64,000 nucleotides of DNA from JAQBVV01 sp965249205 (GTDB taxonomy: Bacteria > Acidobacteriota > Vicinamibacteria > Vicinamibacterales > UBA2999), in contig CBDFLL010000006.1 of the NCBI GenBank assembly GCA_965249205.1, forward strand, positions 1,178,001 through 1,242,000, read 5' to 3'. The notes beneath the pieces are model-generated. The model did not search any database, was not told the DNA's origin, and worked only from the letters and a program-made list of their open reading frames with translations. Below, in pieces: positions 45,870 through 53,409 of this stretch. Position 1 is the stretch's first letter. The number at the start of each line of letters is the position of its first letter. A program made the translations under genes and the position numbers.

Positions 45870-46211
45870 ACAGATGTCCGACTGTCGAAAAAATCGGTGT
45901 GTTGACCCGGCGGCGACGCTCGTGGACTGAACGCGGTCATTCGCGCGGTCATCAAAGCGGCGCACAACTCGGGCGTTACCGTGGTCGGTCTCGAGGAGAG
46001 CTTTGACGGGCTCGTCTACCCAGAAAATCGCGTCGGCGGCGAGGCCGCGGAACTGATCAAGGACGGCCATTTTTGGACGATGGTGGCCAATCGTCCGCCC
46101 GACGTCGTGTCGGTACCGTTGGGAGAGGTCGTGGGGCGGCTCAAGACGGTCCCTGCTGATCTGGATCTCGTCCGAACCGCACGCGCCCTGAACGTCTCGT
46201 TCGGCGACTGA
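45870..46211 (+). pseudogene. Phosphofructokinase remnant (both ends kept, middle deleted, frameshifted)
   Basis: The N-terminal PFK start is visible as EKIGVLT then, after a one-base shift, GGDARGLNAVIRAVIKAAHN and VVGLEESFDGLVYPEN. This runs directly into the C-terminal end of the family (GGEAAELIKDG, MVANRPPDVVSVPLGEVVG, TVPADLDLVRTARALNVSFGD). Roughly 250 central residues with the substrate-binding region are missing, so it cannot be active. A start at GTG 45981 would leave only 76 residues. It lies between tRNA-Ala and frr. Confidence 0.8.
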
Positions 46212-46212
46212 G

Positions 46213-46782
46213 CTACCGCTCCAGAAGTTCCTGGTCTTTCTTCTTCTGGAGCTCGTCGATAAGCGTGACGTGAGCGTCGGTGACTTTTTGCACCTGCTCA
46301 AGACCCTTGCGCTCGTCGTCTTCCGGGATCTCGTGATTCTTGAGCAGCCTCTTGAGGCGGTCGTTCGCATCGCGTCTGATCTGCCGCACCACGTTGCGGC
46401 CCTCTTCCGCCAGCTTGTGCACGTGGCGTGACAGCTCCTTGCGACGTTCGTCGGTGAGCGAGGGGATCGGAATTCGTATGACCTTGCCGTCGTTGCCCGG
46501 GTTCAGTCCGAGGTCGGCCGAACCGATCGCCTTCTCAATGGCTTTCAGCATTGATGGGTCGAACGGCTGCGCGATAATCATCGCGGGTTCGGGGACCGAG
46601 AGCGTTGCGATCTGGTTGATCGGCACGCGTGCTCCGTATGCCTCGACCTGGATCCCGTCCAGAAGGGTAACCGCCGCACGGCCAGTGCGAACGCCAGCCA
46701 TTTCTCGTCGGACCCGATCGATGGCATTGTCCATACGGGTCTTGACTTCCGCAAACATCCCGCCTAAATCACTGAAGTCCAT
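46213..46782 (-). CDS. frr: Ribosome recycling factor
   Basis: The 189-residue RRF, with EF-G, splits post-termination ribosomes. Conserved blocks are VRREMAGVRTGRAAVTLLDGIQVEAYG, PFDPSMLKAIEKAIGSADLGLNP, IRIPIPSLTDERRKEL and RRDANDRLKRL. It follows pyrH by six bases, as in the usual rpsB-tsf-pyrH-frr order. Confidence 0.97.
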   Translation of the reverse strand: MDFSDLGGMFAEVKTRMDNAIDRVRREMAGVRTGRAAVTLLDGIQVEAYGARVPINQIATLSVPEPAMIIAQPFDPSMLKAIEKAIGSADLGLNPGNDGKVIRIPIPSLTDERRKELSRHVHKLAEEGRNVVRQIRRDANDRLKRLLKNHEIPEDDERKGLEQVQKVTDAHVTLIDELQKKKDQELLER

Positions 46783-46788
46783 CGTTAG

Positions 46789-47520
46789 CTAGCCCCCAAC
46801 TGTGGTTCCGACCGACTCGCCGAGCACGACGCGTCGGATGTTGCCCGGCTCGACCAGGTTAAAGACGACAATCGGCAGGTCATTGTCCATGCACAGCGAA
46901 ATCGCCGTCGCGTCCATGACTTTGAGCTGTCTCTCCAAGACCTGCAAATAGGAGATCGAAGAATATTTTTTCGCGGCGGGGTCCAGGACGGGATCTGCGG
47001 AGTAGACTCCGTCAACCTTCGTGCCCTTCAGAATGACTTCGGCCTTGATCTCCATGGCCCGAAGCGCCGCCGCAGTGTCTGTAGTGAAGTACGGATTTCC
47101 GGTGCCGGCGGCGAAAATGACGACGCGGCCTTTTTCCAAGTGACGCATAGCGCGACGGCGGATGAACGGCTCGGCCACCGTGCGCATCTCGATGGCCGTC
47201 ACGACGCGGGTCAAGACGTTCTGCCGTTCAAGTGCGTCCTGCAGCGCCAGCCCGTTAATGACCGTCGCCAGCATGCCCATGTAGTCGGCGGTCGCGCGGT
47301 CCATGCCGCGTACGCTGGCGGCCAGGCCGCGAAAGATATTGCCACCACCGATTACGATGGCCGTCTGTACACCGAGCCCTTGAATCTCGCCGACATCGCG
47401 CGCGATTCGCGTGACCACGGCTGGATCGACACCAAACTGCTGGGCGCCCATCAGCGCTTCGCCAGACAGCTTGAGCAGGACGCGCGTATAGATGGGCTTT
47501 GATGGCGACGGAGCAGACAT
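46789..47520 (-). CDS. pyrH: UMP kinase
   Basis: This hexameric UMP kinase of the amino-acid-kinase fold has 243 residues. Motifs are RVLLKLSGEALMG, VIGGGNIFRG, DYMGMLATVINGLALQDALE, VIFAAGTGNPYFTTDTAAALRA and VDGVYSADP. It is the first gene after the repeat-filled gap that follows tsf. Confidence 0.97.
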   Translation of the reverse strand: MSAPSPSKPIYTRVLLKLSGEALMGAQQFGVDPAVVTRIARDVGEIQGLGVQTAIVIGGGNIFRGLAASVRGMDRATADYMGMLATVINGLALQDALERQNVLTRVVTAIEMRTVAEPFIRRRAMRHLEKGRVVIFAAGTGNPYFTTDTAAALRAMEIKAEVILKGTKVDGVYSADPVLDPAAKKYSSISYLQVLERQLKVMDATAISLCMDNDLPIVVFNLVEPGNIRRVVLGESVGTTVGG

Positions 47521-47548
47521 CGACGGCGATTATATCGGTTCGCGTGAC

Positions 47549-47692
47549 CTCGCGCGGATTTCACGTGTACCTAAGTACTCGGTCGTGGTACTCCCGCGGG
47601 TGAGGACTGATGGCTGCGCACGCCCTGGATCTACGGACGCGGGTACTGATTGGGGTTATTCGGGAGGTACGCGCTCATGAAATCCGCGCTAG
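47549..47692. repeat. Family B inverted-repeat element, 144-bp form, between tsf and pyrH
   Basis: The ends CGCGGATTTCA and TGAAATCCGCG match the 63-69 bp B elements elsewhere, but the interior is unrelated and longer. CTCG/CTAG-like tetramers bound it. Its right CTAG (47689-47692) is shared with family E copy 2. Confidence 0.75.
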
Positions 47693-47839
47693 GAGCGCTT
47701 TTCAAATAGCCCTTGTACTGACTGGGCGAGCCATGTTACTTCTGCACGCACCACTGCGACGCGTCGGTCCCGCCGAATGCCGGCACCCTTTCGGCATTGC
47801 GGCTACTCGAACGCCACACGGTCATGAAAAGCGCTTTAG
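47689..47839. repeat. Family E repeat, copy 2 (151 bp)
   Basis: Same length and orientation as copy 1 at 33728, with a few substitutions. Its terminal TTAG (47836-47839) contains, on the minus strand, the TAA stop codon of tsf. With the B element it fills the 315-bp tsf-pyrH gap. Confidence 0.82.
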
Positions 47840-48441
47840 TCGTTTCCCGCGCCGACGAGATAACGCGTGAATCGCCCGACGGTGATGTTCTCGCCGGTCT
47901 TGGCGGATGTCTCGGCCACGAGCTGCGCGACGGTGACATTGGGGTCGCGAATCGAGGGCTGGTCGAGCAGCACGAACTGCGAATAGAAGCTGGTCAGCTT
48001 GCCGTCGATGATCTTGTCGATCACGTTCGCCGGTTTACCAGCGCTTTCCATCTGTGCTCTGTAAATGCTCCGTTCTTTCTCGATCGCGTCCGACGGCACA
48101 TCCTCTCGTCGGACCCATTTGGGATCCGCCGCGGCGATGTGCATCCCCACCTCTTTGAGAAGGGCCTGAAAGGCGTCGGTGCGTGCCACGAAGTCGGATT
48201 CGCAGTTGACTTCCAGGAGCACGCCTATGCGGCCGCCCAGATGAATGTAGCTGCTGATGAGCCCTTGGGCCGTGGCGCGTCCGGCTCGTTTGGCGGCCAG
48301 GGCCAACCCGCGTTTGCGAAGAAGCGTGACCGCCTCCTCCATGTTGCCGTCCGCTTCGACGAGCGCCGCCTTGCATTCCATCATGCCTGCGCCCGTCTGG
48401 TCGCGGAGCTGTTTCACCTGAACTGCGCTGATTGTTGCCAT
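47836..48441 (-). CDS. tsf: Elongation factor Ts
   Basis: The 201-residue EF-Ts regenerates EF-Tu-GTP. It has the N-terminal UBA-like VKQLRDQTGAGMMECKAALVEADGNMEEA and the core VLLEVNCESDFVARTDAFQALL with the TDF-type EF-Tu contact. It is the short form (about 200 residues), lacking most of the second dimerisation region of the E. coli protein. It lies downstream of rpsB with a hairpin between them. Confidence 0.96.
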   Translation of the reverse strand: MATISAVQVKQLRDQTGAGMMECKAALVEADGNMEEAVTLLRKRGLALAAKRAGRATAQGLISSYIHLGGRIGVLLEVNCESDFVARTDAFQALLKEVGMHIAAADPKWVRREDVPSDAIEKERSIYRAQMESAGKPANVIDKIIDGKLTSFYSQFVLLDQPSIRDPNVTVAQLVAETSAKTGENITVGRFTRYLVGAGND

Positions 48442-48545
48442 TTCTGTCTCCGCCCCGTAAGGCTCTCTCGAATGGCTCTTCGTCTCCAGGCCTCGCGTAA
48501 CACAGATGGCCCACGACGAAATGCCGCGTGTGATGTACAGACAAC

Positions 48546-48566
48546 GCGCCGGCGGAAGGCCGGCGC
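48546..48566. promoter_or_regulatory. GC-rich hairpin between rpsB and tsf
   Basis: A perfect inverted repeat, GCGCCGGC-GGAAG-GCCGGCGC, lies 26 bp after the rpsB stop. There is no T-run on the transcribed side, so it is not a classical intrinsic terminator. An attenuating or RNA-stabilising role is an inference. Confidence 0.5.
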
Positions 48567-48591
48567 GATCACTGCGTGTCCTGATCGGCTG

Positions 48592-49401
48592 CTAGACGCC
48601 GGCGGGGGTGACTTCGGCGCTTCGCTGGGGCCGCGTCGCGCGCGTCAGGCGAGCGGCCTCATCAGCCGCCGCTGCCTCTTCAGCTTGTGCGCTGGCCTCT
48701 TCTGCGATTCTGGATTCACGAAGGCCTCGACCGCTCAGCACGGCGTCGGCGATCTTCGAAGCGAAGAGCCGGATGGCGCGCAAGGCGTCGTCATTGCCTG
48801 GAATCACGTAGTCGATCTCGTCCGGATCACAATTGGTGTCGACAACGCCGACTACTGGAATCTTCAGCTTACGCGCCTCGTCGACGGCAATCTTCTCTTT
48901 GCGGGTGTCGACGACAAAGATCGCGTCCGGCAGCCTGGACATATGCCGAATCCCCTCAAGATTCTTGAGCAGCTTCCGCTTTTCCTTTTCGCTCCGGGCG
49001 ATCTCTTTCTTCGACAGGGTGTCGTATCGACCGTCGGTGACCATCGCCTCAAGGTCGCGAAGGCGGCCCAGGCTGCGCTGAATGGTGGCGAAGTTCGTCA
49101 GGAGGCCGCCAAGCCAGCGCTGGTTGATGTAGAACATCCCGCATCGCTGCGCTTCTTCGGAGATTACGTCCTGGGCCTGCCGCTTCGTGCCCACGAAAAG
49201 GACCGTTCTGCCGTCCGTTGCCAGACTCGTCAGGAATTCCTCGGCGTCGTGGAACTTACTCACCGTCTTGTTCAGATCGATGATGTAGATGCCGTTCCGC
49301 TCTCCAAAGATGAATTCCTTCATCTTCGGGTTCCAGCGCTTCGTCTGGTGGCCGAAGTGCACTCCGGCCTCCAGCAGATCCTTAATCGCAATCCCGGGCA
49401 A
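48592..49401 (-). CDS. rpsB: 30S ribosomal protein S2
   Basis: This is a 269-residue S2. Motifs are LLEAGVHFGHQTKRWNPKMKEFIFGERNGIYIIDL, FINQRWLGGLLTNF-type YINQRWLGGLLTNFATI, and PDAIFVVDTRKEKIAVDEARKLKIPVVGVVDTNCDP-type segments. A tail of about 35 residues rich in Ala and Glu extends the C-terminus. It is 17 bp downstream of rpsI. Confidence 0.97.
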   Translation of the reverse strand: MPGIAIKDLLEAGVHFGHQTKRWNPKMKEFIFGERNGIYIIDLNKTVSKFHDAEEFLTSLATDGRTVLFVGTKRQAQDVISEEAQRCGMFYINQRWLGGLLTNFATIQRSLGRLRDLEAMVTDGRYDTLSKKEIARSEKEKRKLLKNLEGIRHMSRLPDAIFVVDTRKEKIAVDEARKLKIPVVGVVDTNCDPDEIDYVIPGNDDALRAIRLFASKIADAVLSGRGLRESRIAEEASAQAEEAAAADEAARLTRATRPQRSAEVTPAGV

Positions 49402-49418
49402 GCGTCCTCCCTCTTTCT

Positions 49419-49811
49419 CTAGCGTTTGCTGAACTGGAACCGTTTGCGGGCACCAGCAAGACCGTATTTCTTGCGTTCTTTGATACGCGAATCCGACGTC
49501 AGGAGCCCATCTTTCTTCAGCTGTCGACGTAGTTCCGCATCGGATGCCACCAGCGCTCGGGCGATGCCCAACCGCATGGCGCCAGCCTGGCCGTTCACTC
49601 CTCCGCCAGCCACCGTTGCAAGGATGTCGAACTTTTCAGCGGTCTCCGTCAGCGTCAGCGGACGGCGTACCTGCATGCGCATGGCAGCGGTCGGGAAGAA
49701 CTGCTCGAATTCTCTCTTGTTGATGGTGATGGTGCCGGTGCCTGGTCGAAGGAAGACGCGGGCAGCAGATGTTTTGCGGCGTCCTGTTGCGTAGTATTCG
49801 ATGCTGTCCAA
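49419..49811 (-). CDS. rpsI: 30S ribosomal protein S9
   Basis: This 130-residue S9 starts YYATGRRKTSAARVFLRPG after a short leader and ends with the invariant KKYGLAGARKRFQFSKR, whose last residues reach the P-site tRNA. One base separates its start from the rplM stop, so the two are co-translated. Confidence 0.97.
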   Translation of the reverse strand: MDSIEYYATGRRKTSAARVFLRPGTGTITINKREFEQFFPTAAMRMQVRRPLTLTETAEKFDILATVAGGGVNGQAGAMRLGIARALVASDAELRRQLKKDGLLTSDSRIKERKKYGLAGARKRFQFSKR

Positions 49812-49812
49812 A

Positions 49813-50244
49813 TTACGCGATCTCGATCTTGGTGGGTTGCTGGGCGACGTGCGGATGATCGGGTCCGGCGTATACTTTCAGCTTCCGGTACATGGCATTG
49901 CCCATTTTCGTCTTTGGCAGCATTCCGCGAATCGCCTGCTCGACCATGCGGATAGGTTGCCGCTGCCGGACGACCGTAGCCCGCTCCTCACGGAGGCCAC
50001 CCTCGTAGCCGCTATGCCGCCGATACAGCTTCTGGTCTTCTTTTTGGCCCGTGAGTTTGACCTTTGCCGCGTTGACTACGACGACATGATCCCCTGTGTT
50101 TATATACGGGGTGTACACGGGCTTGTGCTTGCCTTGCAGTAACTTCGCCGCGCGGGTCGCTATCCGGCCAAGGACCTGGTCACCGGCGTCGATGACATGC
50201 CACCGGCTGTCCACGCTCTTGGCGCTCGCTACAAACGTACGCAT
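49813..50244 (-). CDS. rplM: 50S ribosomal protein L13
   Basis: L13 is 143 residues from the ATG at 50244 (MRTFVASAKSVDSRWHVIDA). Conserved blocks are LGRIATRAAKLLQGKHKP, NTGDHVVVVNAAKVKLTG, RHSGYEGGL and MLPKTKMGNAMYRKLKVYAGPDHPH-type sequence. An upstream in-frame start at 50307 lacks conservation. First gene of the minus-strand translation block. Confidence 0.97.
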   Translation of the reverse strand: MRTFVASAKSVDSRWHVIDAGDQVLGRIATRAAKLLQGKHKPVYTPYINTGDHVVVVNAAKVKLTGQKEDQKLYRRHSGYEGGLREERATVVRQRQPIRMVEQAIRGMLPKTKMGNAMYRKLKVYAGPDHPHVAQQPTKIEIA

Positions 50245-50546
50245 CAGATAAGGGAATCCTTCGCGGACGGGTCCCGACCGGGTGATATCCCCGACCTGTA
50301 TGCACAAGACCTATAGCCGCAATCCCCGATTCTACTGAGGGTTGTCGCCACTGTCAAGCTGCTGATGGCAGGCGCGGCTGGAGGTTCCTCAAGGTCCCTG
50401 ACCGCTGCCGGGGGTCTGCCCGTGTTGCTTTGGCTGCGACGTCCGATAAACAGGTTCGACGTGTCTATGCGGCCATTTCGGATGTGCGGCGCTTACGTAA
50501 ACTGTAAGAAGCACCGACCATTGAGGTGGTCGTTTCGGTAGCGGGG
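50245..50546. other. Divergent intergenic region, rplM / pilM
   Basis: About 300 bp separate the divergent starts and should hold promoters for both operons. I see no clear -35/-10 pair. A palindrome TTACGTAA at 50493-50500 lies 47 bp before pilM and is a candidate operator. No gene or repeat is visible. Confidence 0.4.
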
Positions 50547-51611
50547 GTGTCCGTGTTTCGCAAATCGAGAGCGCTCGTGGGCCTTGATATTGGGTCGAGC
50601 GCGGTCAAGGCCGTCGAGCTGAAGTCCGCGGGGAAAGGGTTCCGTGTATCGGCATTCGGCATGCAGCCGGTGCCACCGGACTCGATCGTCGATGGCGCGA
50701 TTATCGACGCCAGCGCCGTCGCCGATGCAATCCGCGACGTCTTCGAGGGCAACAAGGCGTTCACCACCAAGGATGTCTGTGCGTCACTGTCGGGCAGCGC
50801 GGTGATTGTGAAGAAGATCACGCTCCCCGTGATGAGCAAGTCCGAGCTGGACGAATCGATTTATTGGGAGGCCGAGCAGTACATCCCGTTCGAAATTCAC
50901 GACGTGAACCTCGACTACCAGATTCTTGACCCTGGTACCGGGCCGGAGTCCAGGGGCACCATGGAGGTGCTGCTCGTGGCCGTGAAGAAGGAGAAAATCG
51001 GGGACTATAGTGGCGTCATCGCGTTGGCGGGGCGGACGCCGGTCATCGTCGATGTCGACGCGTTCGCGCTGCAAAATGCCTACGAAGTCAACTATGGCCT
51101 GGGACTCGGGGAGGTCGTTGTGCTCCTGAATGCCGGAGCCAGCGCGATCAACGTGAACATTCTGCAAGGGGATCAGTCGGTCTTCACTCGCGACATCCCA
51201 ATGGGTGGCAATGCCTACACGGAAGCTGTGCAGAAGGATCTGGATCTGGGGTTCGATGCTGCCGACGAACTGAAGAAAGGTGTGCCAGTCGACGGGGCTA
51301 CGTTCGAAGAGGCGCAGCCGGTTATTCGTGCGGTCACTGAGAGCGTGCTTCTCGAGATCCAGAAGACCTTCGATTTTTTTGCGGCGGCCTCGTCCGATCA
51401 GTTCGATCGGATAGTGGTCAGCGGCGGAGCGTCGCGCGTCGACGGTTTCCGCCAGATGCTCTTGGAGCGATTCGGCACACCCGTTGAAGAGTTTGATCCC
51501 TTCCATGCCGTGACCTGGGATGTGAAGGCCACTGATGCCGATCCCGCGGATGTGGGATCCGCGGCGGCTGTGGCGGTCGGGCTCGCGCTCAGACGGGTGG
51601 GCGACCGATGA
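50547..51611 (+). CDS. pilM: Type IV pilus assembly ATPase-like protein PilM
   Basis: PilM is an actin-like cytoplasmic protein that binds the PilN N-terminus and links the alignment complex to the motor. Seen are ALVGLDIGSSAVKAVEL (phosphate 1), ESIYWEAEQYIPFEIHDVNLDYQIL, VLLVAVKKEKI and VVSGGASRVDGFRQML (adenosine motif). The GTG at 50547 or 50553 is the best start; the frame is open a little further upstream. It overlaps pilN by four bases. Confidence 0.95.
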   Translation: MSVFRKSRALVGLDIGSSAVKAVELKSAGKGFRVSAFGMQPVPPDSIVDGAIIDASAVADAIRDVFEGNKAFTTKDVCASLSGSAVIVKKITLPVMSKSELDESIYWEAEQYIPFEIHDVNLDYQILDPGTGPESRGTMEVLLVAVKKEKIGDYSGVIALAGRTPVIVDVDAFALQNAYEVNYGLGLGEVVVLLNAGASAINVNILQGDQSVFTRDIPMGGNAYTEAVQKDLDLGFDAADELKKGVPVDGATFEEAQPVIRAVTESVLLEIQKTFDFFAAASSDQFDRIVVSGGASRVDGFRQMLLERFGTPVEEFDPFHAVTWDVKATDADPADVGSAAAVAVGLALRRVGDR

Positions 51612-52216
51612 TTCGTATCAACCTGCTTGGCACCGAGAAGCAGAGTGTCAGGGCGGCCAGGACGTTTGATTTCGGCCAGATCGTGACGGTTGCCTGCAGT
51701 TTGGTGCTGGTGGCGGCCGTGGTGCTCGTCGGCTGGTGGTATTGGTCGCTTCGCGGGGAATCGTTGCAGCTAGACGCGGAGCTCGCGGCCGGGCGGCAGG
51801 AAGCTGCCCGCCTGCAGGTGTTGCTCGCGGAGGTAGCGGAGTTTGAGGCGGAGCGGGCGCGGCTCCAGGCGCGTGTCTCGCTGATCGAGCAGCTCCGGAG
51901 CGGTCAGAGCAGGCCGGTGCAGCTCCTGGATCATGTGAGCCGCAGCCTTCCAGACGCGTTGTGGCTCACCGGAATGCAGCAGCAAGACGTGCAGGTGACG
52001 ATTGAAGGTCGCAGCATCTCGCTGATCGCCCTCTCGGACTTCGTGGGTAATCTGGCCGATAGCGAACTGTTGCAGCGGCCGATCGAGATCGTGGATAGCC
52101 AGGTTGTGCCCGGGACGGGTACGGGGGCGCAGGCCGTTCCCGAGTTGGTCGAGTTCACCGTCGCGGCCCAGATGAATGCGCCTCCGTCGGATGAGGCGCC
52201 GGAAGGAGCTCCGTAG
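51608..52216 (+). CDS. pilN: Type IV pilus assembly protein PilN
   Basis: The 202-residue bitopic protein starts with the conserved cytoplasmic peptide MIRINLLG that docks on PilM. A single transmembrane helix (residues about 27-50, VACSLVLVAAVVLVGWWYW) is followed by a coiled coil and a small periplasmic domain. It forms heterodimers with PilO. Confidence 0.93.
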   Translation: MIRINLLGTEKQSVRAARTFDFGQIVTVACSLVLVAAVVLVGWWYWSLRGESLQLDAELAAGRQEAARLQVLLAEVAEFEAERARLQARVSLIEQLRSGQSRPVQLLDHVSRSLPDALWLTGMQQQDVQVTIEGRSISLIALSDFVGNLADSELLQRPIEIVDSQVVPGTGTGAQAVPELVEFTVAAQMNAPPSDEAPEGAP

Positions 52217-52246
52217 CGCCGGGGCAGATGTGCCGGACACCTAGTC

Positions 52247-52861
52247 ATGGACATGAACTTCAGTATCAACAAGCTCCCGTGGTACGGGCAGCTCGGCGCC
52301 TTTGTAGGGCTCTCGCTCGCCGCCACGGGCGTCTTTTGGTACGTCTACGCGAGCCCGACGGAGGAGAGTCTGACGGCGCGCCGGTCCGAGCTACAGATGC
52401 TGCGTGGGGAAATCGACCGCGGTCTGGCCACAGCGCGTCGGTTGCCCGAGTTCCGCGCCGAGCTGGCGGATTTACAGGTTCAGCTCGATGGGCGTCGCAG
52501 GGAGTTGCCGGAAGAGCGCGACGTGGCCGATTTGCTGCGCAGCGTTCAGGCGACCGCAACCCAGTCCAATCTCACGATTCTCGGGTTCACGCCACAGGCG
52601 GTGACGACGCAGGAACTGCATGCCGAGTGGCCGATCGGGCTGCAGCTTGCCGGCACCTATCACGATCTCGGGGTGTTCCTCGATCGGATCAGCAAGTTCC
52701 CGCGCATTATCAACGTCAGCGACATCACGATCGTCGCGAGCGCGGATGCCACGGCAGCTGCGACGATCACGGTGCAATGCGTCGCGACGACCTTCGTCCT
52801 CCTCGATCCGCAGGAGGTGCCCGGGGAACTCGCCGCGGGGGCCGGGGGCGGGCAGGGATGA
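52247..52861 (+). CDS. pilO: Type IV pilus assembly protein PilO
   Basis: The 204-residue protein has one N-terminal transmembrane helix (LGAFVGLSLAATGVFWYVY), a coiled-coil region (ARRSELQMLRGEIDRGLATARRLPEF) and a ferredoxin-like periplasmic domain (LAGTYHDLGVFLDRISKFPRIINVSDI). It pairs with PilN. A longer frame through this gene from 52228 is out of phase and not real here. It overlaps pilP by four bases. Confidence 0.93.
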   Translation: MDMNFSINKLPWYGQLGAFVGLSLAATGVFWYVYASPTEESLTARRSELQMLRGEIDRGLATARRLPEFRAELADLQVQLDGRRRELPEERDVADLLRSVQATATQSNLTILGFTPQAVTTQELHAEWPIGLQLAGTYHDLGVFLDRISKFPRIINVSDITIVASADATAAATITVQCVATTFVLLDPQEVPGELAAGAGGGQG

Positions 52862-53409
52862 CGACGAGAAGGATGAGGACACTGTCACGGATCATCTTCA
52901 CAGTGTTGGCGATGCTGCTCGTGTCGAATCCCCTGTCGGCTCGTCTGCCTTCGGCGCAGGAGCCTTCAGCGAATCAGGCGCCGAGCGGGACCGACCCCGT
53001 GGCAGCGGCCGATGCCGTGCCCGCAACCACCGCGGATAGCGAGTTGTCGCCGCAGGAACCCGCAGGGTTTACCTACAATTCTGAGGGTCGGCGCGATCCG
53101 TTCGTCAGCTTGGTGGGGCAGGGCACAGGGGCGAGCACTGGGGTGCGGCCGGCCGGGCTGGCAGGTCTCGCGGTTGCCGAGGTCACGTTGCGCGGGACGC
53201 TGGCGGGTCGTGACGGGTTCGTGGCAATGGTCCGGGGCGTGGATCAGCAAACCTATATCGTACGGGCTGGCGACACCTTACTGGACGGCGTCGTGCAGTC
53301 AATCTCGCTGGATGACATGGTGATCATGCAGGAAGTGAACGATCCGCTCTCGCTTGAGAGCCAGCGTGAGGTGCGGAAATTACTGCGACAGACCGAGACT
53401 AACCAATGA
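52858..53409 (+). CDS. pilP: Type IV pilus assembly protein PilP
   Basis: The 183-residue protein has an N-terminal hydrophobic segment (IIFTVLAMLLVSNPLSA), a disordered Pro/Ala-rich linker and the PilP beta-domain (RRDPFVSLVGQ, AEVTLRGTLAGRDGFVAMVRGVDQQTYIVRAGDTLLDG). No lipobox Cys is present, unlike many PilP proteins. It bridges PilNO to the PilQ secretin. The ATG at 52858 overlaps the pilO stop, and its own stop overlaps the pilQ start. Confidence 0.9.
   Translation: MTTRRMRTLSRIIFTVLAMLLVSNPLSARLPSAQEPSANQAPSGTDPVAAADAVPATTADSELSPQEPAGFTYNSEGRRDPFVSLVGQGTGASTGVRPAGLAGLAVAEVTLRGTLAGRDGFVAMVRGVDQQTYIVRAGDTLLDGVVQSISLDDMVIMQEVNDPLSLESQREVRKLLRQTETNQ

Noticed and set aside
48546..48566. 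Intrinsic terminator after rpsB
   Set aside because: The hairpin is strong but lacks a T-run, so I list it only as a regulatory hairpin.
52228..52857. In-frame upstream extension of pilP through pilO
   Set aside because: The sequence is out of phase with PilO and unconserved; pilP starts at the ATG overlapping the pilO stop.
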